This document shows positions 43,257-50,722 of a stretch of 64,000 bases of DNA, in pieces (position 1 is the first letter of the stretch; the number at the start of each line of letters is the position of its first letter). Both the position numbers and the translations under genes were made by a program. Origin of the DNA: JAWHTC01 sp032586155 (GTDB lineage: Bacteria; Pseudomonadota; Alphaproteobacteria; Rhodobacterales; Rhodobacteraceae); the NCBI RefSeq assembly GCF_032586155.1, contig NZ_JAWHTC010000003.1, positions 186,001 to 250,000 on the forward strand. Reading direction: 5' to 3'. Under the pieces are notes generated by a model. The model worked only from the letters and a program-made list of their open reading frames with translations, searched no databases and had not been told where the DNA came from.

Positions 43257-44819
43257 TCACCCTGATTTTCGGCCAATCGAGGGCGCTTGCGCCAGTTTGG
43301 CCTCGTGCCGGGTGATCCAGTCGATGGTCTGGTCGAACGGCATCGGTCGGGCGATACCGAATCCCTGCACATGACGGCAACCCAGCTGGGCCAGCATGGC
43401 GTGCTCCCCGGCGGTTTCGACCCCTTCGGCCAGGGTTTCGAGGCCCAGCCGATCAGCCATCGACAGGATCGCCGAGACCATGCGCTGTTGCTCGGGGTCC
43501 TGATCAACATGGGTGATGAAACTGCGGTCGATCTTGATCCGTTCGATGGCAAAGCGGCGAATGGCCGAGATCGAGGCGTACCCGGTACCGAAATCATCCA
43601 GGTCGATGCGACAGCCCATGGCCGCCAGGGCGGTGATGTTGCGGGCGGCTGTGTCTTCGGGCGAGCCTATGACGACGGTTTCCAGCACCTCTATGGTCAG
43701 CCGGTCGGCGGTCAGGTCGAACCGGTCGAGATCCCAGCCGATCTTGTCGGCGAGCTTGGGATTGCGCAGCTCCTTGCCGGTGAAATTCACCGCGACGCAG
43801 GGCACCGTGACCTCGGCACTGTCCCAGGCGGTGACCGCCTTGAGCGCCCCGTAGAGAATGATCTCGCCGAGACGCTCCATCTGATCGGCGCGTTCGAGAA
43901 AGGGCAGGAACTCCCCCGGCGGGACGATGCCGCGTTGCGGATGGATCCAGCGGGCCAGCGCCTCGAACCCGGTGACGCGGCCGGTATCGGTTGAAATCTG
44001 CGGCTGGAACCAAGGCGCAATCTCGCCGTTTTCAAGTGCCATCAGGGCGTCATCGCGCAGGGTTTCCCGGCTTTCGCGGACGTGGCCCATTTCTTGTGAA
44101 TAGACCCGGATGGCCGAGGGCCCGGCGCGCAGGGCCTCGTCCAGGGCGATCTGCGCCCCCTTGATCATGCCGCGCCCGGTTTTTTCGGGGCTGCGCGTGG
44201 ACAGGCAAAACCCGATCCCGGCCGAGAGGTAGACGGTGCCGCCCGCAAGCGCGATCGGCTCTTCCAGGGTGGTCTGGAGGCGGGACGAGAGTTGAATGGC
44301 CACTTCGAGATCGAGATTTGGCACTGCCTTGAACGCGACGCCGAATGTGCCCTGGCCCATCCAGGCCAGGTGGTCGCCGTCGCGCAGGGCGCCGCGCAGC
44401 AGCGCGGCGCATTTTTCCAGGACCTGGTCCCCGGCGGTGGCGCCCTGGCGGTCGATGAATGTTGCGAAATCCTCGATCCGAAGCAGCAGGCAGCCGGTCT
44501 TAAGGCCGCGTGTCTGGGCCTGGGTCAGGGCGATTTCAAGTCTTTCCTCGATTGTGTCGGCCAGCGGCAGGCCCGTGACCATGTCGATCGGCCCTGTAAT
44601 GCCGGCCAGTGGCGGATCGATATCACCAACAAGCAGGACCAGAAGCGGAATCCCCAGGGCCACGACCACAAGCCCGGTCTCGCCGGCGGTCCAGTAGGCC
44701 CCAAGCGCCAGAGCCGGCAGAAGCGCCAGCGCCTGCGGACCGCCCAACAGGCGGTGCAGGACGGTGCGGCCACTGGTGACGAGGGTTTTGTCGCGAAAAT
44801 CGCCGTTCCGAAGACCCAT
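43257..44819 (-). CDS. Cyclic-di-GMP phosphodiesterase with degenerate GGDEF and EAL domains
   Basis: The start MGLRNGDFRDKTLVTSGRTV at 44819 gives 520 residues. Two hydrophobic segments near the N-terminus (ALALLPALALGAYW and LVVVALGIPLLVLLVGDI) anchor it. The GGDEF-like domain has lost its active motif: where GG[D/E]EF is expected it reads WMGQGTFGV. The EAL domain looks complete: FEALARW (E), CVAVNFTG (N), TIEVLETV (E), DLDDFGTG (DD), ERIKIDRSF (K), LAEGVETAG (E) and HVQGFGIA (Q). It therefore probably breaks down c-di-GMP, with the GGDEF-like part as a regulator. Confidence 0.92.
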   Translation of the reverse strand: MGLRNGDFRDKTLVTSGRTVLHRLLGGPQALALLPALALGAYWTAGETGLVVVALGIPLLVLLVGDIDPPLAGITGPIDMVTGLPLADTIEERLEIALTQAQTRGLKTGCLLLRIEDFATFIDRQGATAGDQVLEKCAALLRGALRDGDHLAWMGQGTFGVAFKAVPNLDLEVAIQLSSRLQTTLEEPIALAGGTVYLSAGIGFCLSTRSPEKTGRGMIKGAQIALDEALRAGPSAIRVYSQEMGHVRESRETLRDDALMALENGEIAPWFQPQISTDTGRVTGFEALARWIHPQRGIVPPGEFLPFLERADQMERLGEIILYGALKAVTAWDSAEVTVPCVAVNFTGKELRNPKLADKIGWDLDRFDLTADRLTIEVLETVVIGSPEDTAARNITALAAMGCRIDLDDFGTGYASISAIRRFAIERIKIDRSFITHVDQDPEQQRMVSAILSMADRLGLETLAEGVETAGEHAMLAQLGCRHVQGFGIARPMPFDQTIDWITRHEAKLAQAPSIGRKSG

Positions 44820-45055
44820 GTCCTTTTCCCTTGCTGCTGGCCCCGTGTCGTGGGGGTGCGCCACCTTAGGCGCGGCACTCTCAACAGGGGCTTAACGGCG
44901 GCCGGGATTTCCCGACACGAAAGGGAAGCGTGCGGGCCTGGGGGAAACAGATGGTCGCAAAATGTGCGACGGGTCGGGACTGACGAGGATCAAGCGGCGC
45001 TCATCCAGAGATACGGGGCCGTGCGGCCCTGCGTGACGCAGGTGCGTGCCTGCGA

Positions 45056-45904
45056 CTATCGATTGCCGGTCGGGTTGGTCGTGAGCCCCTGGAAATCGAA
45101 CAGTTTGGGATCGAGCAGGTGGCTGGGCCGGGCATTCATCAGGGCGCGGAACATCACCTGGCGTCGACCCGGCGCGTTTTTCTCCCAACCATCAAGGATC
45201 GCCTTGACCTGCTGGCGTTGCAGCCCGTCTTGTGATCCGCACAGGTCGCAGGGGATGATCGGATAGGCCATCGCGGTGGCGAACTTCTCGCAATCGGCTT
45301 CGGCCACGTGGGCCAGCGGTCGATAGACGAACAGGTCTCCCTCTTCATTCACCAGTTTGGGCGGCATCGTCGCCAGACGCCCGCCATGGAAGAGGTTCAT
45401 GAAGAAGGTCTCAAGGATGTCATCGCGGTGATGGCCCAGCACCACCGCGGTGCAACCCTCTTCGCGGGCAATACGATAGAGATTGCCACGGCGCAGGCGC
45501 GAACAGAGCGAACAATAGGTCCGGCCCTGGGGGATCTTGTCCATGACGATGGAATAGGTGTCCTCGTATTCGATCCGGTGCGGTACCTGCATTCGTTCCA
45601 GAAACTCGGGCAGAACCGTGGCCGGGAACCCCGGCTGACCTTGGTCGAGATTGCAGGCCAGAAGCTCGACCGGCAGCAATCCACGCCATTTCAGTTCGTG
45701 TAGAATGGCAAGCAGCGTGTAGCTGTCCTTGCCACCCGAGAGGCAGACCAGCCATTTTCCCCCGGGCTCAATCATGCCGTAATGTTCGACCGCCTCGCGC
45801 ACGTTCGCCACCAACCGCTTGCGCAGTTTCTTGAACGCGGTGGATTTGGGCGCCCCGGTAAACAGCGGGTGGATATCGTCGGTTTCGTCCAGCATGGGCG
45901 GCAT
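45056..45904 (-). CDS. ttcA: tRNA 2-thiocytidine biosynthesis protein TtcA
   Basis: The start MPPMLDETDDIHPLFTGAPK at 45904 gives 282 residues; three residues fewer are possible. PP-loop motif SGGKDSYTLLAIL binds ATP. The cluster-binding cysteines are in CSLCSRLRRGNLY and, near the end, CDLCGSQDGLQR. TtcA thiolates cytidine 32 in tRNAs using an iron-sulfur cluster. It ends beside the EAL protein with no coding overlap. Length is as expected. Confidence 0.95.
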   Translation of the reverse strand: MPPMLDETDDIHPLFTGAPKSTAFKKLRKRLVANVREAVEHYGMIEPGGKWLVCLSGGKDSYTLLAILHELKWRGLLPVELLACNLDQGQPGFPATVLPEFLERMQVPHRIEYEDTYSIVMDKIPQGRTYCSLCSRLRRGNLYRIAREEGCTAVVLGHHRDDILETFFMNLFHGGRLATMPPKLVNEEGDLFVYRPLAHVAEADCEKFATAMAYPIIPCDLCGSQDGLQRQQVKAILDGWEKNAPGRRQVMFRALMNARPSHLLDPKLFDFQGLTTNPTGNR

Positions 45905-46026
45905 ATCGCATGTGTGGGCCAAGGGGGAAAGGGCCGAAATGATCCGGTAATTGTGATGCACAGCCCCGTGACAGGCGCGCACGAATCCAGTATTGAGGCG
46001 GAAACCTGCAATTTTGGAGCGCGAAC

Positions 46027-46161
46027 ATGGCTGAACATAAACACGGTGAAATGAACACTTTCGTCCAGGAAAAGACCTTTGACGGGTTCATCAAGTTCAC
46101 GACCAAGTCGGTGATCGCAATTGGCGTGATCTTGATCGTGCTGGCCCTGATCGGGGCCTGA
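46027..46161 (+). CDS. aa3-type cytochrome c oxidase subunit IV (44 residues)
   Basis: ATG 46027 to TGA 46159-46161 encodes a 44-residue protein, MAEHKHGEMNTFVQEKTFDG, ending in a single membrane helix (VIAIGVILIVLALIGA). A positively charged F-I-K-F-T-T-K segment precedes the helix. This is the aa3_IV small subunit found in Rhodobacter and Paracoccus oxidases, whose exact role is still unclear. The large subunit genes are not in this window. It stands alone, divergent from ttcA. Confidence 0.85.
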   Translation: MAEHKHGEMNTFVQEKTFDGFIKFTTKSVIAIGVILIVLALIGA

Positions 46162-46255
46162 TCGAAGGTCGAAATTGCCGGTTCCGACGGTGCATTGAGC
46201 CGGGGCAGGCGGTAGGGTTTCTGGTGCCAAAACAGGTACATGTCGGGGGTTTAGC

Positions 46256-46879
46256 ATGCACAAGACGCTTCTTGCCGTTCTGGTGATGGGGGTTCTGGCG
46301 GGATGCGCCGCCGATCCGGTCTGGGCACCCGAGGAAGACGTTCAGCGGGTGAAATACCGCGAACCGGGACCGGCGCGGCTGACCCTTTTTACCATGATCA
46401 GCAACGAAACTGGTGCCGGTGGGCATTCCTCGCTGATGGTCAACGGCTCGCAGCGAGTGATTTTTGACCCGTCTGGCAGCTTCGTGCACCCGGTGGTGCC
46501 GGAACGCAATGACGTGCTGTTCGGGATCACGCCGAAAATCGCCGACATCTATACCCGCTATCATGCGCGCGAAACCTGGCATGTGGTCGTACAGGAGCTG
46601 GATGTTAGCCCCGAAGTGGCTGAGCTGGCGCTGAAACTGGCGAAGGAAAACGGCGCCGTGCCCAACGCCTATTGCGCCCATTCCACCAGTGGTATCCTGC
46701 GGCGGTTGCCGGGGATGGAGGGGTTGCGCCAGGGCATGTACCCAGTCAAGCTTGCCGATCAGTTTCGTCAGGTCCCCGGGGTACGGGAATCGGTGCTGCA
46801 TGAATATGACAGCGACGATAATTCCCGCCTGCTTGAGGCGTGGGATCCCGAACGGTTCGCCAAGACCAAGAAGCAGTAG
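46256..46879 (+). CDS. Lipoprotein with permuted NlpC/P60-like active-site pattern
   Basis: This 207-residue protein starts MHKTLLAVLVMGVLAGCAAD with lipobox LAGC. The mature part has GAGGHSSLMVNGSQRVIFDP followed later by NAYCAHSTSGILRRLPG. A histidine in G-H-S-S-L and a cysteine in Y-C-A-H-S in that order suggest a circularly permuted papain-like (YiiX/NlpC-type) fold, where histidine precedes cysteine. It could act on peptidoglycan or lipids in the periplasm. This is a motif-based guess. It is followed by azlD on the other strand. Confidence 0.62.
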   Translation: MHKTLLAVLVMGVLAGCAADPVWAPEEDVQRVKYREPGPARLTLFTMISNETGAGGHSSLMVNGSQRVIFDPSGSFVHPVVPERNDVLFGITPKIADIYTRYHARETWHVVVQELDVSPEVAELALKLAKENGAVPNAYCAHSTSGILRRLPGMEGLRQGMYPVKLADQFRQVPGVRESVLHEYDSDDNSRLLEAWDPERFAKTKKQ

Positions 46880-46966
46880 GATGCCACCCCGCCCGACAGG
46901 CGTTGCCACACCAGGCGATTGCTCATGGCAATCTGCCGGGAGGGGGCGAAAGAACGTATCGGAACG

Positions 46967-47308
46967 TCAGCCCAGAGCGTAGAGCAGTGTATAGAGCACG
47001 GCCGCTCCGGTCAGGATTGCCACGAGCACATTGCGGGTCAGCAGCCCGGCGGCCAGAGTCGCCGCGGCGGCGGCTAGGCGGGCCGGATCGGTTTGTTCGC
47101 CGGTTGCCGCCGGCCACAGGATCATCGGGGCGACCAGGGCCGGAATCACGGCCACGGCGGTGTAGCGCAGATGGCGTAGAATCCAGAGCGGGATCGTGCG
47201 GTTGCCGATCACCCCGAGAAACAGGAAACGCAGCAGGTAGCTGCCCAGCCCCAGCCCGAGGATGACGATCCAGAGTGTCAGCTTGTCGATGGCCGGATCG
47301 GCGGTCAT
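46967..47308 (-). CDS. azlD: AzlD-type branched-chain amino-acid exporter subunit
   Basis: This 113-residue membrane protein has the size and hydrophobic pattern of AzlD (LWIVILGLGLGSYLLRFLFL, RHLRYTAVAVIPALVAPMIL). It overlaps azlC by 4 bases and follows it on the minus strand. Together they form a small exporter for branched-chain amino acids and related compounds such as azaleucine. Confidence 0.88.
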   Translation of the reverse strand: MTADPAIDKLTLWIVILGLGLGSYLLRFLFLGVIGNRTIPLWILRHLRYTAVAVIPALVAPMILWPAATGEQTDPARLAAAAATLAAGLLTRNVLVAILTGAAVLYTLLYALG

Positions 47309-48030
47309 TGCGCCATTTCCCGGCGGATGCGCGTTTCGGCCTGCGCTTCGACCCGGGCCCCTGCGATCATTCCCCCCATCCCTGCGATCAGGAGGCCCAG
47401 ATCAAAAGGCACCCAGGCCAGGGTCAATGCCAGAACAACGGCCACTAGCGCCGCCGCCAGGTGGGCGACGGTGCGCAGCATCGGTGCGATAATCGCCAGG
47501 AACGTGATCGGCACGGCAAAATCCAGGGCAAATTCCGGCGGAATCTGCTTGCCAATCAGACCGCCGACCAGAACTGCACCGATAAACAGTGGCAAAAGCG
47601 GTGTGCAGGTCCCGAAATAGAAAGCCAGCTTCTGGCGCATGGTCCAGTGCGGATTTTCATCAAAGGCCGTGGTTGCGCAGGCAAAACTCTGATCGACGAT
47701 CGTATAGGCGGCCAGGGCGCGAATCCAAAGCGGGGCTGCCCCGAAATGAGGTGTCAGGGCGGCCGAATACATCGCCAGCCGCAGGTTCACGGCCAGGGCC
47801 GATATGAGCACGATGATGGTCGGGGCGTGTTCCTGCATCAGCTGCAACGCCGTGAATTGGGCCGCCCCGGCAATCACCGCCAGCGAAAAGGCCAGCGTGT
47901 CGAAAATCGTCAGCCCGGCCTCGGTCGCCACCACGCCGAAAAGCAACGCAAAAGGCACAATGACAAGGATAAACGGGGCGCTTGTCCGGACACCGGCCCA
48001 AAAGGTGGAATTAACTCTGGCAGGCGGCAT
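47305..48030 (-). CDS. azlC: AzlC-type branched-chain amino-acid exporter
   Basis: This 241-residue membrane protein has the family's hydrophobic segments and motifs: FALLFGVVATEAGLTIFDTL, IAGAAQFTALQLM, and the conserved IVDQSFACATTAF. It works with AzlD encoded directly downstream. Start MPPARVNSTFWAGVRTSAPF. It is divergent from fdhD, with 29 bases to the chosen fdhD start, so the promoters overlap. Confidence 0.92.
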   Translation of the reverse strand: MPPARVNSTFWAGVRTSAPFILVIVPFALLFGVVATEAGLTIFDTLAFSLAVIAGAAQFTALQLMQEHAPTIIVLISALAVNLRLAMYSAALTPHFGAAPLWIRALAAYTIVDQSFACATTAFDENPHWTMRQKLAFYFGTCTPLLPLFIGAVLVGGLIGKQIPPEFALDFAVPITFLAIIAPMLRTVAHLAAALVAVVLALTLAWVPFDLGLLIAGMGGMIAGARVEAQAETRIRREMAQ

Positions 48031-48059
48031 GGGAAGACCATAAATTGAAAGTAATACAA

Positions 48060-48977
48060 ATGGATACTCGTTTGAGGGGAAAACTTCAATTGTCTGCTCG
48101 CCTTGACGTAGGGGAACTTCTGATCACGCCGGACCCGGATGCGCCCCGTTTGACCCGGGCTGTCGAAGGGGTCGACCATATGGGTCAGCCGGTAGAGACT
48201 CGCGTGGTGGAAGAACGCCCGTTGACGATATTTCTCAATTCCCGCGAGATCGTAACGGCCATGACCATCGGTGATTATCCAGAGTACCTGGCGTTGGGAT
48301 TCCTGCGCAATCAGGGCATGCTGGGCGACAGCGAAGAGGTCACCCGGGTCGACTACGACGAAGAACTCGACACCGTGGTGGTGCGCACGGCGCACGAAAC
48401 CAGTTACGAGGACAAGCTGGCACGCAAGACCCGGACAAGCGGCTGTGCAGTCGGCACGGTGTTTGGCGACATGATGGAGGGGCTCGACAAGGTGGAATTG
48501 CCGGGGGGCGAGGTGCGGACCTCGGAGCTCTATGCGCTGTCACACAAGATCAACCGGATCCCGTCGCTGTATCTCGAGGCCGGGGCGATCCACGGCACGG
48601 TGCTGTGCCAGCGGGATCGGCCGCTGGTCTACATGGAGGATGTGGGCCGGCACAACGCGGTCGACAAGATCGCGGGATGGATGTTTTCAGAGAAAGCCGA
48701 GGCAGGGGACAAGATCCTCTACACCACCGGGCGGCTGACTTCGGAGATGGTGATCAAGACGGCGCTGATGGGCATTCCGGTGCTGGCGTCGCGCTCGGGT
48801 TTTACCGCCTGGGGGGTGGAAATTGCCCGGCAGGTCGGGTTGACCCTGATCGGGCGGCTGCGCGGGCAGAGGTTTGTCTGTCTCAGCGGCGAGGAGCGGC
48901 TGGTCTGGGATGCGGATGTGGGAGCGGTCCCCGAGGAAGATGGCAAGCATCGGCGCAAGGGGGCGGGCAAGGGATGA
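48060..48977 (+). CDS. fdhD: Formate dehydrogenase accessory sulfurtransferase FdhD
   Basis: The ATG at 48060 gives 305 residues; an upstream TTG at 48045 is possible. FdhD carries sulfur from cysteine desulfurase to the bis-MGD cofactor of formate dehydrogenases. Key segments are EERPLTIFLNSREIVTAMTI, SLYLEAGAIHGTVLC and VEDVGRHNAVDKIAGWM-like (MEDVGRHNAVDKIAG). In E. coli FdhD the working motif is C-x-x-C; here the same place reads RTSGCAVGTVFGD, with one cysteine and glycine at the second position. The stop overlaps the next gene by 4 bases. Confidence 0.93.
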   Translation: MDTRLRGKLQLSARLDVGELLITPDPDAPRLTRAVEGVDHMGQPVETRVVEERPLTIFLNSREIVTAMTIGDYPEYLALGFLRNQGMLGDSEEVTRVDYDEELDTVVVRTAHETSYEDKLARKTRTSGCAVGTVFGDMMEGLDKVELPGGEVRTSELYALSHKINRIPSLYLEAGAIHGTVLCQRDRPLVYMEDVGRHNAVDKIAGWMFSEKAEAGDKILYTTGRLTSEMVIKTALMGIPVLASRSGFTAWGVEIARQVGLTLIGRLRGQRFVCLSGEERLVWDADVGAVPEEDGKHRRKGAGKG

Positions 48978-49531
48978 GCGAAGCGGCTTTCGAGGCGGTG
49001 TACAAACCGACACGAACCGAGATCCGCAGGGGATTGCAATCGGCCCATCGCGCCATTTTCAATGGTTGGTGGCGGGTGGCCTATCTGGCAAGCAGTTTCT
49101 GGCGTGGTGCGACCTATGCAATTGCGGGCTTTGTTCTCTCCTTCATGGTGATGGGGTGGTTTGGGGTGACGTTGAATGGGGCGACTGGCCTCTACTACGG
49201 AGTGGCGATTTTCATCGCGGTGTTGCCATTGGTCCTGCAACGCGTGCTTGCTGCGCGCCATGTGGATGCCTATTGCACCGCCCGGATCGTGCAGGGCCAA
49301 CGCCTTCGGCTTGATGCAGGCGGTATCCATCTCGCCAATGGCCGCAGTCACAGTCATTTCGACTGGCGCGATATTTCGCAAGTGATCGTGGGCAGGAAGA
49401 TGCTTGTCGCCGTTTATGGCAACCAGGGGCTGGTGGTCCCGGATCGTTTGTTTGCCGCGCAGGGCGGTGATGTGGCCGAGTTTAAAACCGCTATTCTAGG
49501 GTGGTACAAGGAAGCGAGGGCAGGGCTGTGA
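48974..49531 (+). CDS. Membrane protein, YcxB-like
   Basis: The ATG at 48974 overlaps the fdhD stop and gives 185 residues. Two hydrophobic stretches lie at about 42-60 (TYAIAGFVLSFMVMGWFGV) and 70-86 (GLYYGVAIFIAVLPLVL), followed by a cytoplasmic-like beta-rich part (RLRLDAGGIHLANGRSHSHF). The W-R-D-I-S segment after it and the two-helix N-terminus resemble YcxB-like proteins. The function is unknown. It lies between fdhD and mobA and may be co-transcribed with fdhD. Confidence 0.7.
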   Translation: MSEAAFEAVYKPTRTEIRRGLQSAHRAIFNGWWRVAYLASSFWRGATYAIAGFVLSFMVMGWFGVTLNGATGLYYGVAIFIAVLPLVLQRVLAARHVDAYCTARIVQGQRLRLDAGGIHLANGRSHSHFDWRDISQVIVGRKMLVAVYGNQGLVVPDRLFAAQGGDVAEFKTAILGWYKEARAGL

Positions 49532-49558
49532 AAAAAAGTGGCGGACTAAAAGTCTTCG

Positions 49559-49590
49559 AAGAGTTTTGCCAACAGTTTTTGAAAACTCTT
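49559..49590. other. Perfect inverted repeat upstream of mobA
   Basis: AAGAGTTTT (49559-49567) and AAAACTCTT (49582-49590) are exact complements 14 bases apart, beginning just beyond a second small palindrome (TCTTCGAAGA). It lies 27 bases before the mobA start. It could be an operator or an mRNA hairpin; no T-run follows. Confidence 0.5.
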
Positions 49591-49616
49591 GCCGCGCCCG
49601 TTGTCGGGAGCAGAGA

Positions 49617-50222
49617 ATGAATGCACCGCTTGGAGTTATCCTCGCCGGAGGTCTTGCGACCCGGATGGGCGGCGGCGACAAGGCGCTGCTGCCTTTGGGG
49701 CAGGGCACGCTTTTGTCCCACGTCGTTGACCGTCTGGCACCGCAAGTGGCGGGGATGGCATTGAATGCCAATGGCGATCCCGAACGCTTCGCCGCGTTTG
49801 GTCTGCCGGTGCTGGCAGACAGTATCGACGGCTTTGTCGGGCCGCTGGCCGGGGTGCTGGCGGGGATGGACTGGGCGGTTGAACAGGGGGCCGAGACGAT
49901 CGTAAGCGCCGCTGCGGACACGCCGTTTTTTCCGACCGATCTGGTGGCACGATTGCAGGAGGCCGCAGTCGGTATGGAAAACCCGCTGGTTCTGTCGCGG
50001 ACCGAAGATGGCCGGCAGCCGACTTTTGGTTTGTGGCCCGTGGCTTTGCGCGATGATCTGCGGGCGGCTCTGAACGGGGGCCTGCGCAAGGTGGTGATGT
50101 GGACTGATGCCCATGGCGGGCGCGAGGCAATGTTTCCCGACGCCACGCCTGCACCGTTTTTTAACGTGAACACGCCAGAGGACCTTGAGTTGGCACAGGG
50201 CTATCTGGAGGGGGCGGCATGA
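49617..50222 (+). CDS. mobA: Molybdenum cofactor guanylyltransferase MobA
   Basis: The ATG at 49617 gives 201 residues. The nucleotidyltransferase start GVILAGGLATRMGGGDKALL (about 6-25) contains the L-A-G-G-x-x-x-R-M-G-G-x-D-K signature. AAADTPFFPTDLVARL carries the metal-binding aspartate, and FFNVNTPEDL ends it. MobA attaches GMP to molybdopterin to form the MGD cofactor. It overlaps mobB by 4 bases and lies in a block with fdhD and moeA. Confidence 0.96.
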   Translation: MNAPLGVILAGGLATRMGGGDKALLPLGQGTLLSHVVDRLAPQVAGMALNANGDPERFAAFGLPVLADSIDGFVGPLAGVLAGMDWAVEQGAETIVSAAADTPFFPTDLVARLQEAAVGMENPLVLSRTEDGRQPTFGLWPVALRDDLRAALNGGLRKVVMWTDAHGGREAMFPDATPAPFFNVNTPEDLELAQGYLEGAA

Positions 50223-50722
50223 AGGTCTTTGGCGTTGTCGGCTGGAAGAACTCGGGCAAGACCGGGTTGATGGAACGGCTGGTGCGTGAGTTCACGGCGC
50301 GTGGACTGCGGGTGGCAACGTTGAAACATGCCCATCATGCGTTCGACGTCGACCAGAAGGGGCGCGACAGTCATCGCCATCGGATGGCGGGTGCGGCGCA
50401 GGTGATGCTGGCGTCGTCCAAGCGCTGGGCACTGATGAGCGAAATGGGCGACGATCCGGAGCCGTCGATGGGAGAGCTCTTGGGCAAGCTGGACCCGTGC
50501 GACCTTGTGCTGGTCGAGGGCTACAAGCGGGAAAGCCATCCCAAGATCGAGGCGCATCGGGCCGAGACCGGGCAGGACCTGATTGCGCCGGGGGATGCCA
50601 GCGTGCGGGCGGTGGCGAGTGACGCGGCGCCCGAATTGGATCGCCCGGTGTTCGATCTGGACGACACCTGCGCGATTGCGGATTTCATCGAGGCGGAGCT
50701 GGCGCGTGAAACAGAGGTTTGA
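50219..50722 (+). CDS. mobB: Molybdopterin-guanine dinucleotide biosynthesis protein MobB
   Basis: This 167-residue protein has the P-loop GWKNSGKTGLMERL (about 8-21) and the MobB segments LKHAHHAFDVDQKGRDSHRH and DLVLVEGYKRESHPKIEAHR. It binds GTP and assists MobA. The start overlaps mobA by 4 bases, and the end overlaps the moeA fusion's probable start by 17 bases. Confidence 0.96.
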   Translation: MKVFGVVGWKNSGKTGLMERLVREFTARGLRVATLKHAHHAFDVDQKGRDSHRHRMAGAAQVMLASSKRWALMSEMGDDPEPSMGELLGKLDPCDLVLVEGYKRESHPKIEAHRAETGQDLIAPGDASVRAVASDAAPELDRPVFDLDDTCAIADFIEAELARETEV

